NCBI RefSeq assembly: GCF_022878925.1
Contig: NZ_CP084626.1
Location: 2,046,001 to 2,110,000, forward strand
DNA from: Caballeronia sp. TF1N1
GTDB lineage: Bacteria; Pseudomonadota; Gammaproteobacteria; Burkholderiales; Burkholderiaceae
DNA: 64,000 nt
Reading direction: 5' to 3'
Made by a program: the position numbers and the translations under genes. The notes beneath the pieces were generated by a model. The model worked only from the letters and a program-made list of their open reading frames with translations. It was not told where the DNA came from and did no database searches. Shown here piece by piece: positions 19,840 to 27,873 of the stretch (position 1 is its first letter; each line of letters opens with the position of its first letter).

Positions 19840-20978
19840 TATGCCTTCGAGTGTAGCGCAGTCCCCGAGGCGTCCGGCGGATTCGGACGCGAGTTCGGCT
19901 GCGGGTTCAGTTCCGTCGCGACGCCGCTTGCGGCATCGGTGGCGGAAGTGCTCGCGGCGCCTTCGCGCGCGGCAGGCGCATTCTCCTCCATTGCGCGCAC
20001 GAGACGTTCGAGCACACCATTTTTGACGGCATCATACCCGCGTTTGATGGCCCACTCAAACCCGAAGGCTTCGGCCGATCCGTGGCTCTTGATCACGAGG
20101 CCGCGCAATCCCAGCAAGGCGGCGCCGTTATATTGCGCGGGATCGACGCGCTTCTTGAAACGCTTGAGAACGGGCAGCGCCACGAGCGCCATCAGCTTGC
20201 TCGGCAGGTTGCGGCTGAACTCTTCCTTGATGATGTCGGCAAGCATTTTCGCGAGACCTTCGGAAGTCTTCAACGCGACATTGCCGACGAAGCCGTCGCA
20301 AACCACGACATCGGTCGTGCCTTTATAGATGTCGTTGCCTTCCACGTTGCCGTAGAAGTTGAGCGTGCTCGCACGCAGCAGTTCGCCCGCGCGCTTGATC
20401 GTTTCGTTGCCCTTGATGACTTCTTCGCCGATATTGAGCAAGCCGATGGTCGGCCGCTCGCGCCCTTCGATCGCCGAAACGAGCGCGTGGCCCATTTCCG
20501 CAAACTGCAGCAGATGCTCGGGTTCGCAGTCGACATTGGCGCCGAGATCGAGCACGGTGGTGTAGCCCTTCTGGCTCGGCATGGCGAACGCGATGGCCGG
20601 CCGCTCGATACCGGCGAGCGTTTTCAGCACATAGCGGGAGACCGCCATGAGCGCGCCGGTGTTGCCGGCGGAGATGCAGGTTTGTGCCTCGCCCTCTTTG
20701 ACGAGGTTGAGCGCGACGCGCATCGACGAATCTTTCTTCTTGCGCAGCGCGACTTCGACGGGGTCGTCCATGGCGACGACTTCGGTCGCGGGAACGACAG
20801 TCAGGCGTGGTTCGTCCAGCGCCTTCAATTTTTTCAATTGCGCGCGAATGGACTGCTCGATGCCGACGAGCATCAGATGCGCGTCGGGATGCGCGCGCAC
20901 GAAATTGACGGCAGCGGGAACGGTCACGGCCGGACCGTGATCGCCTCCCATGCAGTCAATGGTTATCTTTACGGTCAT
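19839..20978 (-). CDS. plsX: Phosphate acyltransferase PlsX
   Basis: PlsX makes acyl-phosphate from acyl-ACP, feeding PlsY in phospholipid synthesis. The 379-residue protein begins [12 protein letters not shown] and has [20 protein letters not shown] and [12 protein letters not shown], all typical. The last 40 residues are Ala/Ser/Pro-rich and not conserved in the family, an extension beyond the usual length of about 340. It follows rpmF and a terminator-like hairpin. Confidence 0.96.
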   Translation of the reverse strand: MTVKITIDCMGGDHGPAVTVPAAVNFVRAHPDAHLMLVGIEQSIRAQLKKLKALDEPRLTVVPATEVVAMDDPVEVALRKKKDSSMRVALNLVKEGEAQTCISAGNTGALMAVSRYVLKTLAGIERPAIAFAMPSQKGYTTVLDLGANVDCEPEHLLQFAEMGHALVSAIEGRERPTIGLLNIGEEVIKGNETIKRAGELLRASTLNFYGNVEGNDIYKGTTDVVVCDGFVGNVALKTSEGLAKMLADIIKEEFSRNLPSKLMALVALPVLKRFKKRVDPAQYNGAALLGLRGLVIKSHGSAEAFGFEWAIKRGYDAVKNGVLERLVRAMEENAPAAREGAASTSATDAASGVATELNPQPNSRPNPPDASGTALHSKA

Positions 20979-21001
20979 GGGAAGCGACGAATTTCAGGCA
21001 C

Positions 21002-21025
21002 AAAAAAGCGGCAGTGAAATGCCGC
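21002..21025 (-). terminator. Intrinsic terminator after rpmF
   Basis: GCGGCA (21008-21013) and TGCCGC (21020-21025) form a short stem. On the minus strand it is followed by six T. It lies between rpmF and plsX and may reduce read-through into plsX. Confidence 0.65.
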
Positions 21026-21111
21026 CTTCTTGTCGTACCGGGAAAGTGTCAAAAGCGTAGCAGGCGCGAGCGTCCGCTGTGCGGTGACGCATCAGGCCAA
21101 GCGCGAAACGC

Positions 21112-21291
21112 TTAGTCGTTCTTCGTCTTGACGACTTTCTTGCCACGATAGTAGCCATTCGGGCTCACGTGGTGACGCAGATGCACTTCACCCGTGCTCG
21201 GCTCAACTGCCAGCGGCGCTGCGTTGAGGAAGTCGTGGGAACGGTGCATGCCGCGCTTCGACGGCGACTTCTTGTTTTGCTGAACTGCCAT
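21112..21291 (-). CDS. rpmF: 50S ribosomal protein L32
   Basis: A 59-residue protein too short for most ORF filters. Translation gives [20 protein letters not shown] at the start and [14 protein letters not shown] at the end, the standard L32 sequence. It lacks the zinc-binding cysteines found in some L32 versions. GGAG lies 6 bases before the ATG. The yceD-rpmF-plsX order is conserved in proteobacteria and links ribosome and membrane-lipid production. Confidence 0.97.
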   Translation of the reverse strand: MAVQQNKKSPSKRGMHRSHDFLNAAPLAVEPSTGEVHLRHHVSPNGYYRGKKVVKTKND

Positions 21292-21315
21292 GATTACTCC
21301 AGAAAAATTTTGCGA

Positions 21316-21324
21316 ATTCTAACA
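21316..21324 (-). promoter_or_regulatory. Possible extended -10 promoter of rpmF
   Basis: On the minus strand the sequence TGTTAGAAT occurs 25-33 bases upstream of the rpmF start. It matches the extended -10 form TGnTAnnAT. The -35 region is poor, which such promoters tolerate. Confidence 0.35.
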
Positions 21325-21473
21325 CAGCCCGAACCGCCGACAGCCCTCGACCTGCAGGCCATCGGGTTGATCGTGAGCGCTTCGCGCCACCAGTTTGTTG
21401 CGTGCTGCCGATCCTGCTAGAGCTTTGCCCCGGCTCATTGCCAACATTGCCAAGGCTCGAGCTTTGAGTCCGT

Positions 21474-22097
21474 TCAATGCTTCTTGTCGTCCTTGAGCTT
21501 CTGCAGAACGGCAAACGGATTGGGCTTGTCCGATTTTCCGGAAGCGCCCGGTTCGCCGTCCGCTTCGCCTGCTTCGTCACCGTCTTCGCCCTGGAGCAGA
21601 CTTTCATGCACCTTCGGGCAGACGTTGTGCTTCGGCACGAGCGGCAAGGCCAACAACAACTCTTCTTCGATCAAGTCGATCAGATCGAACTGATGCGAGC
21701 CTACGATCACATCGACTTCATCGTCATCGAGCGGATACTCGTCCGCTTCTTCTTCCGTCGCCACGATCCGATCAGTCGCATCGACATCGAGATGCTGCGA
21801 ATACGGCAAAAGACAGCGCTGGCACATCAGATAAACCGAGCCGTGCACCGCGAGGCGCAAATAAGGCTGCGGCGCTTCCGTGCCGTTGTCCTGCAATTCC
21901 GGCTGGGTCGATCCCTCGGCCTGCCAGGTGAACACCGTGTCGCGGTCTGGCGCATCTGCCGGCACTTCGGCTAACATGCGCGGCAGTTGCGAAACGCGGA
22001 CCGCGCCCGCTGCCTGCCTGCCGCTCTTGGCAAAATCGTAAAGATCGAGCGCGCGCGGATTGGCGGGGCTCGCAGGTTTGCCAGGATTCTGAGTCAT
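21474..22097 (-). CDS. yceD: YceD family protein (DUF177), 23S rRNA accumulation
   Basis: A 207-residue protein. The central segment VYLMCQRCLLPYSQHLDVDATDRIV contains the two Cys typical of YceD, followed by DDDEVDVIVGSHQFDLIDLIEEELLLALPLVPKH. The C-terminus ends NPFAVLQKLKDDKKH, also typical. YceD proteins affect 23S rRNA levels in plants and bacteria; the molecular role is not settled. AGGAG lies 6 bases before the ATG. It is upstream of rpmF, as in most proteobacteria. Confidence 0.9.
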   Translation of the reverse strand: MTQNPGKPASPANPRALDLYDFAKSGRQAAGAVRVSQLPRMLAEVPADAPDRDTVFTWQAEGSTQPELQDNGTEAPQPYLRLAVHGSVYLMCQRCLLPYSQHLDVDATDRIVATEEEADEYPLDDDEVDVIVGSHQFDLIDLIEEELLLALPLVPKHNVCPKVHESLLQGEDGDEAGEADGEPGASGKSDKPNPFAVLQKLKDDKKH

Positions 22098-22494
22098 GTG
22101 CGCTCCTGCTATGTGCCGTGCGTTGTTCGTACGTGTTTCGTTCGGGTGCGGTCGGCGCTTCGGTTAGCGCTTGAGTCTGCACTTGGCTACGCGCCCGCTG
22201 CTACAGTCCGGTACTGCTACGAGTCAGTATGCACCGCCCGGTGCCAAAAGGCAGGCGTGGCTTGCCCGGATTTGCAGCATGACGTCAAACGTGCTTTGTT
22301 TGCGTCACCTTGGTTTGCGCCACCGCTGTTAATTCCGCGGTACTAGTTATCTCTTCCCTATTCACCGGCTAGAGCGCCCAAGCACCATACCGATGAAAAG
22401 CCCAAAACTATAACGGCTTTGTTCTTTCGAGTCAAACACTTAAGGACTCGTTCGCAACCCGTCGTTTTTCACCCATTTTTGCTGATTTCCGTTT
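22098..22494. other. Divergent intergenic region between yceD and maf
   Basis: About 400 bases without a gene that I can support. It should hold the promoters of both flanking genes, but no strong -35/-10 pair stands out. A short palindrome GCACCGCCCGGTGC lies at 22231-22244, and CGAGTC-N11-GACTCG lies at 22428-22450; both could be protein-binding sites. Confidence 0.4.
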
Positions 22495-23115
22495 ATGTCC
22501 GACGTTTTTGCTTCGTCTTCGCCCACGCGGCGCCTGGTTCTGGCGTCGGGTTCGCCATATCGGCGCGAGTTATTGGCGCGTTTGCGCATACCTTTCGATG
22601 TCATCGTGTCCGGTGTCGATGAAACGCCGCTTGCCGGCGAATCGCCCGAGGCAACGGCCGTGCGTCTTTCCATCGCCAAGGCGCGCGCGGCGGCCGTCGA
22701 GGCGCCGGACGCGCTCGTGATCGGCTCCGATCAGGTCGCGACCTTCGACGGACGTCAGATCGGCAAGCCCGGCACGCACGACAACGCCGTCGCGCAACTG
22801 CGCGCGATGCGCGGCCGCGGCGTCGACTTCCACAGCGCGCTGTGCGTGTTCGACAGCGCCACGGAAAACGTGCAATCGGCCGATATCGTCACCCGCGTGC
22901 AGTTTCGCGATTACACAAACGCCGAAATCGAAGCCTACCTTCGCGCCGAAACGCCCTACGACTGCGCGGGCAGCGCCAAGTCCGAAGGGCTCGGCATCGT
23001 GTTGCTCGATGCGATCGACTCCGACGATCCCACCGCGCTCATCGGCCTGCCGCTCATCGCGCTGAGCAAGATGTTGCGCGCGGCCGGTTTTCCCCTTCTC
23101 GGAGCGGCAGCATGA
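22495..23115 (+). CDS. maf: Maf-family nucleotide pyrophosphatase (YceF-like)
   Basis: Maf proteins hydrolyse non-canonical or modified nucleoside triphosphates; the YceF branch prefers m7GTP. The 206-residue protein has LASGSPYRRELL near residue 16, then SGVDETP, VIGSDQVATFDG and the late DYDCAG-like segment YDCAGSAKSEGLG. Substrate class is inferred from the RR and Q signature region and is not certain. The stop overlaps the next start (ATGA). Confidence 0.9.
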   Translation: MSDVFASSSPTRRLVLASGSPYRRELLARLRIPFDVIVSGVDETPLAGESPEATAVRLSIAKARAAAVEAPDALVIGSDQVATFDGRQIGKPGTHDNAVAQLRAMRGRGVDFHSALCVFDSATENVQSADIVTRVQFRDYTNAEIEAYLRAETPYDCAGSAKSEGLGIVLLDAIDSDDPTALIGLPLIALSKMLRAAGFPLLGAAA

Positions 23116-23831
23116 GCGGCGTCCTTTATCTGATCCCCAATACGCTTGGCGAAGGCGATGCCGAAGCACTCGCGCAAGTGCTGCCCGAGCCGGTGCGCGC
23201 GCAGGCAGCCGCGCTAGGTTATTACATCGGCGAGAACGCCAAGACGACGCGCGCATTCCTCAAGAAAGTAGGCACGACGCGGCCGATTCAGGAAATCGAG
23301 GTTCGGGAGCTGAACGTCAATACGCCGCCCGGCGAAATCGACAAACTGCTCGCGCCGATTCTCGCCGGCGCCGACGCGGGACTCGTCTCGGAAGCCGGCT
23401 GCCCCGCCGTCGCCGATCCGGGCGCGCTGCTCGTGCGGCGCGCGCATCAGCGAGGCGTGAAGGTCGTGCCGTTCGTCGGACCGAGTTCAATTCTGCTCGC
23501 GCTCATGGCGTCGGGCATGAACGGCCAGAGCTTCGCGTTCAACGGCTATCTTCCCGTGGATGCCGCCGAGCGCGGCAAGCGCCTGCGCGAGCTGGAACAA
23601 CTGTCGCGCAAGGCGAACCAGACGCAGATTTTCATTGAGACACCGTATCGCAATCGGGCGATGCTGGACACGCTCATCGCGATCTGCGCGCCGTCGACGC
23701 TGATCTGCGTCGCGGTGGATTTGACGCTGCCCGGCGAAACCATCGTGACGCGCACGGCAGCGGACTGGAAGAAGCAAGCCGCGCCGGAATTGCACAAACG
23801 GCCGGCGATTTTTCTGTTGCTGGGGGCTTGA
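23112..23831 (+). CDS. Tetrapyrrole-methylase-fold SAM methyltransferase, RsmI-like
   Basis: A 239-residue protein of the SAM-dependent TP-methylase fold. Segments LYLIPNTLGEGD, AGLVSEAGCPAVADPGA and VVPFVGPSSILLALMASG match RsmI, which 2'-O-methylates C1402 of 16S rRNA. RsmI proper starts with IVPTPIGNL and has a C-terminal extra domain to about 286 residues; this protein has a variant N-terminus and lacks that domain. It may therefore be a paralogue with another substrate. The ATG overlaps the maf stop by four bases. Confidence 0.82.
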   Translation: MSGVLYLIPNTLGEGDAEALAQVLPEPVRAQAAALGYYIGENAKTTRAFLKKVGTTRPIQEIEVRELNVNTPPGEIDKLLAPILAGADAGLVSEAGCPAVADPGALLVRRAHQRGVKVVPFVGPSSILLALMASGMNGQSFAFNGYLPVDAAERGKRLRELEQLSRKANQTQIFIETPYRNRAMLDTLIAICAPSTLICVAVDLTLPGETIVTRTAADWKKQAAPELHKRPAIFLLLGA

Positions 23832-23879
23832 GGTCGGTGCGGTCAGGCGTGGGTTTGTGCGCCGCTCGCCCTCACGCCC

Positions 23880-24860
23880 TCACCGCACCTGCACCTTCCC
23901 GCCAAGCGTCAACGCCCGCACCGCCGCATCGCCGACAGAAGCGCCAAAGCGCTTCACCACCTTCTCGCCGATGCTTTCCTTCTGCGTGTAATCGACGATA
24001 TCCGGCTGCTTGATGATCTCGCGCGCGACGTAGCTGGCGTCGCCGAAACCATCCGCGAGTCCAAGCTGGACGCTCTTCTCGCCTGTCCAGAACTCTCCCG
24101 AAAACAAGTCAGGATCGTCCTTCAGACGCGTGCCGCGCCCCTGTTTCACCGCGTCGATGAACTGCGCGTGGATCTGGTCGAGCATGTCCTGGGCGTGCGC
24201 GGTCATCTGCGGCGTCTCGGGCGAAAACGGATCGAACGAACCCTTGTTCGCGCCCGCCGTATGCATGCGGCGCTGGATGCCGAGCTTGTCCATCAGCCCG
24301 GTGAAGCCGAAACCGTCCATCAGCACGCCAATCGAGCCGACGATGCTCGCCTTGTCCACGTAGATCTTGTCCGCCGCCGCCGCGACGTAATAGCCGCCCG
24401 ACGCGCACATGTCATCGACGACGACGTAAAGCGGCGTCTTCGGATACTTCGCCCGCAAACGCTTGATTTCGCGATAAATAATGCCCGCCTGCACCGGCGA
24501 GCCGCCCGGACTGTTGATGCGCAAAATCACGCCCGCCGTGCCGTCGTCCTCGAACGCGCTTTCGAGCGCGCCGCCGATGTTGTCGGCGCTGGCATCGCCA
24601 TTACTCGAAATCTCGCCCTGCAAGTCGATGAGCGCGGTATGGCGCGTACTCTTGGCGACGTGGTCGCCGGTCAGATCGAACACGCGCCAGGCGATCACGG
24701 CAATCACCGCGAGAAATACGAAGCGAAAGAAAATGCGCCAGCGCCGCGCCGCACGCTGCTCGCGAACGGATGCCAGCGCGATGCGTTCGAGCGCCTCGCG
24801 CTCCCAATTGTCATTGCCGCGATCGTTACCGCGCGGGTTTTGAGGAAAGTTGTCGGACAT
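23880..24860 (-). CDS. sppA: Signal peptide peptidase SppA, S49 family (36-kDa type)
   Basis: A membrane-anchored protease that degrades cleaved signal peptides. The 326-residue protein has an N-terminal cytoplasmic stretch and one membrane segment (about 41-61). The peptidase domain has INSPGG at 115-120, nucleophile Ser154 in MCASGGYY and the likely catalytic Lys206 in GANKGSFDPF. This is the short form, unlike the 67-kDa duplicated enzyme of E. coli. It is last in the rluC-phosphatase-Rieske-sppA series, 46 bases after the Rieske gene. Confidence 0.92.
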   Translation of the reverse strand: MSDNFPQNPRGNDRGNDNWEREALERIALASVREQRAARRWRIFFRFVFLAVIAVIAWRVFDLTGDHVAKSTRHTALIDLQGEISSNGDASADNIGGALESAFEDDGTAGVILRINSPGGSPVQAGIIYREIKRLRAKYPKTPLYVVVDDMCASGGYYVAAAADKIYVDKASIVGSIGVLMDGFGFTGLMDKLGIQRRMHTAGANKGSFDPFSPETPQMTAHAQDMLDQIHAQFIDAVKQGRGTRLKDDPDLFSGEFWTGEKSVQLGLADGFGDASYVAREIIKQPDIVDYTQKESIGEKVVKRFGASVGDAAVRALTLGGKVQVR

Positions 24861-24906
24861 GCGTTTGCCTTCTGGTCGTCAAACCAGCTCAAGGAAAAAT
24901 GGGGAT

Positions 24907-25299
24907 TCAGGCCGGGCGCAGCGTGTCGTCGGGCAGCCAGAAGACCGCGCGGCCTTCGGGCGTGTCGCGTTCCTCGACGGCGAGTGCGCGCAGACGCGCG
25001 CCGCGGCACGGACCGCCGACGCACTTGCCCGTGTCGGGCTCGTAGATCGCGCCGTGCGTCGCGCACATCAAGTATAGGCCCGAGCTTTCGAAGAACTGGC
25101 CTTCGACCCAGTCGAGTTCCATCGGGACATGCGCGCAGCGGTTGAGGTAGCCGAAAGGTTTGCCGTCGTAGCGCACGAAGAACACCACCGCTTCGCCGCT
25201 CGCGTCCGCCGCATTCAGGCGCCGGCCCGCGCCGCCGTCGACGAGTTCATCGGCGGCGCACACGCGCACGGCGTTCGCGGCTTGCGTCGGCTCGCTCAT
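24907..25299 (-). CDS. Rieske [2Fe-2S] ferredoxin-like protein
   Basis: A 130-residue protein with one Rieske domain. The cluster ligands are Cys55-x-His57 and Cys79-x2-His82 (CATHGAIY). There is no signal peptide, so it is probably cytosolic. Such stand-alone Rieske proteins can feed electrons to oxygenases, but no oxygenase is nearby; the partner is unknown. Its ATG overlaps the phosphatase stop (ATGA). Confidence 0.9.
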   Translation of the reverse strand: MSEPTQAANAVRVCAADELVDGGAGRRLNAADASGEAVVFFVRYDGKPFGYLNRCAHVPMELDWVEGQFFESSGLYLMCATHGAIYEPDTGKCVGGPCRGARLRALAVEERDTPEGRAVFWLPDDTLRPA

Positions 25300-25955
25300 G
25301 CGTGCTCCCGCAGCCAGCCCGCCAGAGACGCGATGCTATCCGCGCAGAACTTCGGTTCCAGCTTCGTCAGCGAATCTGCCGGATGCGCGCCGTAGCCCAC
25401 GCCGATGCCCGCCGCGCCCGCGTTGATCGCCATCTGCAGGTCGTGCGTGGTGTCGCCGATCATCACCGTGCGCGACAAATCCTGGCCGAGTTCGCGCGTG
25501 AGTTCGTGGAGCATGGCCGGATGCGGCTTCGAAAAGGTTTCGTCGGCGCAGCGCGTGGCGTCGAAATGGCTCGTGAGGCGCGACTCGTCGAGCGCGCGGT
25601 TCAGTCCGACACGGCTCTTGCCCGTCGCCACCGCGAGAAAATAGCCCTCTTCGCGCAGTTCCCGAAGCAACTCGCGCACGCCAGTGAAAAGTTCGGTCGT
25701 CTGGCCGGTCGTCAAAAAGTGATAGCGATAACGCTCGGCCAGACGCGGATACTCGGAAGGATCGAGCGTGGGCGCGCAAATCTGCAGCGCGTCCCTGAGG
25801 CCGAGGCCGATCACGTAGCTCGCGGATTCATCGGCCGGAACTGGCAGCCCCAGATCGCGGCATGCCGCCTGAATGCTGCGCGTGATGTGCGCGGTCGAAT
25901 CCATCAAGGTGCCGTCCCAGTCGAAGACGATCAAATCGAATTGCTGCCGCGCCAT
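25296..25955 (-). CDS. HAD-superfamily phosphatase (phosphoglycolate phosphatase type)
   Basis: A 219-residue HAD hydrolase. The nucleophile motif FDWDGTLMDS has Asp12 and Asp14; the later motifs are VATGKSR, KPHPAMLHEL and MIGDTTHDLQMAINAGA. The cap domain is small and helical, as in Gph or PpaX phosphatases. The natural substrate cannot be told from sequence. It lies 10 bases after rluC; the coupling may be historic, since a HAD gene next to rluC is common in this group. Confidence 0.9.
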   Translation of the reverse strand: MARQQFDLIVFDWDGTLMDSTAHITRSIQAACRDLGLPVPADESASYVIGLGLRDALQICAPTLDPSEYPRLAERYRYHFLTTGQTTELFTGVRELLRELREEGYFLAVATGKSRVGLNRALDESRLTSHFDATRCADETFSKPHPAMLHELTRELGQDLSRTVMIGDTTHDLQMAINAGAAGIGVGYGAHPADSLTKLEPKFCADSIASLAGWLREHA

Positions 25956-25965
25956 GTAACGTGTC

Positions 25966-26970
25966 TCACTGTTGATCTTGGTTTAAGAGCTTGAGCTGGT
26001 CGATGCAGCGCCGGCATTCCGCCGGCAGCGGCGCTTCGAGCTGCAGCGGCTCGCCGGTCGCCGGATGCGTGATTTTCAGTCGATAAGCGTGCAAAAACAT
26101 GCGTTTGAGCGACGGTTTCGCGTTCGGACGCGCGAGCTCCTTGTTGAGCGCGAAATCGCCGTATTTGGCATCGCCCGCAATAGGCAGGCCGAGACTCGCC
26201 ATATGCACGCGAATCTGGTGCGTGCGGCCGGTTTTAAGTTCGGCCTCGACCCAAGCGTAGTCGTCCCAGCGCTCGATCAGATTGAAAACCGTATGCGATG
26301 GCAGACCGTTCTCCTGAATCCGCACGCGCCGCTCGCCGTCCGCCGCCACGTACTTGTGCAGCGGCTCCTTGACGATACGCCGCCGTCCCCAGTCGCTTGG
26401 CCAGTCGCCATGTCCGAGCGCGTAGTAACGTTTGTCGATGCGATTCTCACGAATCTGCTCGTGCAGATTGACGAGCGCCGCGCGCTTTTTGGCAAGCATG
26501 AGCACGCCGGACGTCTCGCGATCCAGCCGATGCACGAGTTCGAGAAATTTCGCGTGCGGGCGCGCGTTGCGCAATTGTTCGATGACGCCAAACGCCACGC
26601 CGCTGCCGCCGTGTACCGCGACGCCCGACGGTTTGTCGATGACGATCAAATGGTCGTCCTCGAAAATGATGGGGAATTCAGCGGCCGGCGCGTTCGACGA
26701 CAGCGGTTTTTCATCCGGCTGCGCGATACGAATGGGCGGCACGCGCACGAGATCGCCGATTTCGAGCCGGTACGCGGAATCGATCCGGCCTTTGTTCACG
26801 CGCACTTCGCCACTGCGCAGAATTCGGTAAATATGGCTTTTGGGCACGCCCTTGCAGACGCGCAACAGAAAATTGTCGATGCGCTGACCGGCAGCGGTTT
26901 CGTCGATTTCGATCATCGACACCTGCTCGCTTGCGACCTGTTTATGGGATGTTTTGCCTAACTCATTCAT
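25966..26970 (-). CDS. rluC: 23S rRNA pseudouridine synthase RluC
   Basis: RluC makes pseudouridines 955, 2504 and 2580 of 23S rRNA (E. coli numbering). An S4 domain is followed by the RluA-type catalytic domain with the active Asp150 in HRLDRETSG. ATG at 26970 starts MNELGKTS, where I expect homologues to start. It has no clear ribosome binding site, and ATG at 26916 (MIEIDETAAG) is the alternative. The gene is divergent from rne, the same arrangement as in E. coli. Confidence 0.93.
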   Translation of the reverse strand: MNELGKTSHKQVASEQVSMIEIDETAAGQRIDNFLLRVCKGVPKSHIYRILRSGEVRVNKGRIDSAYRLEIGDLVRVPPIRIAQPDEKPLSSNAPAAEFPIIFEDDHLIVIDKPSGVAVHGGSGVAFGVIEQLRNARPHAKFLELVHRLDRETSGVLMLAKKRAALVNLHEQIRENRIDKRYYALGHGDWPSDWGRRRIVKEPLHKYVAADGERRVRIQENGLPSHTVFNLIERWDDYAWVEAELKTGRTHQIRVHMASLGLPIAGDAKYGDFALNKELARPNAKPSLKRMFLHAYRLKITHPATGEPLQLEAPLPAECRRCIDQLKLLNQDQQ

Positions 26971-26982
26971 TCTGAATATAAT
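26954..26982 (+). promoter_or_regulatory. Putative sigma-70 promoter for rne
   Basis: TTGCCT at 26954-26959 is separated by 17 bases from a perfect TATAAT at 26977-26982. It points toward rne and overlaps the start of rluC. Transcription would start near 26989. Confidence 0.5.
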
Positions 26983-27873
26983 TTGCGAGCAGTCTGAAAA
27001 ACAGCGTGACACGAAAACCGTGGCTGCGAACTATCAGACTGTACAGGTGCAAGCAATAAACCATCATTTTACTTGTGCCCAGGGCCGGTTGCTCGCCCGG
27101 AAAATCGAGCAACAAGTTGCACGCACGGCGATATCACCGGCAGGGACGGGGCCCACAGGCGCGTTCGGTCGAGTGATCGTCGATCGGTAACGGATTTTTG
27201 GTCAAAAAGAATTTTTATCGGCGAGAAGCGATGGCGCCCGGTCGTTGAAGCCGGTCGCCCGCCCAGATTTTCCCCTGCCATCGAGCAACGGGACGAACGG
27301 CAAATCGAAGCTCGCCGATTGCGAACAACTCGCGACGACATCGCGGCTGCGCTGATTCCGGCGAAGCGCGATAGCAGTTAAAAAACGTCGCAGTGAGGCG
27401 AGACATGCGGCACGCCAGCGGAGCTTTCGGGTCTGCGGCCGTGCCAGCGCGGTCAGGCAAGGGTCGAGGTCGGCGAAGAAGCATCGCGCGAATTACGCGA
27501 GGCCGCCCTCCTGCATTGCCGCCGTCGGAGGAGAAGGCTCTGTTCGAAGAGCGCAGCGGGTTTGGCGCGTCTAATTTGAGACGCGAAACCCCCGGCGCCG
27601 CCGTTTTTCCTCGACGCGTTTTACCGCGCAGCGCACCGTATCGGCGCGCCTCCCAGTTGTCGCAAGGTGCCCCACGGCCCGGCCCGCTCATGCGCCCGTG
27701 CCCGCTTTCGGCAATTCTCCCGCCAGAAGTCCCGCTCCAGCGTGCTTTGTGACAACACACAAAAAGCGCGGCACGCTCGCCCTCCCGCTTCGCCCGCCGA
27801 TGTTCGACCACGGGTTCGAACTCCGCGCCGATTCGCAAGATGAGGGACGGCAGGGCCGCTCTGGAGCCGTTCA
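26983..27873 (+). other. Gene-free region, probable long 5' leader of rne
   Basis: About 890 bases with no coding sequence that I can support. Short open frames here lack ribosome binding sites and family features. In E. coli the rne leader is about 360 bases and its stem-loops mediate autoregulation by RNase E. The region holds many short self-complementary stretches, but I cannot fold it reliably by eye. Confidence 0.5.

Noticed and set aside
17716..20328. An 870-codon open frame opposite fabG to plsX.
   Set aside because: Same reason; the minus-strand genes are certain and no domain is seen in the shadow.
27393..27752. A 119-codon plus-strand frame in the rne leader.
   Set aside because: No ribosome binding site, no family pattern, Arg/Pro-rich as expected for non-coding GC-rich DNA.
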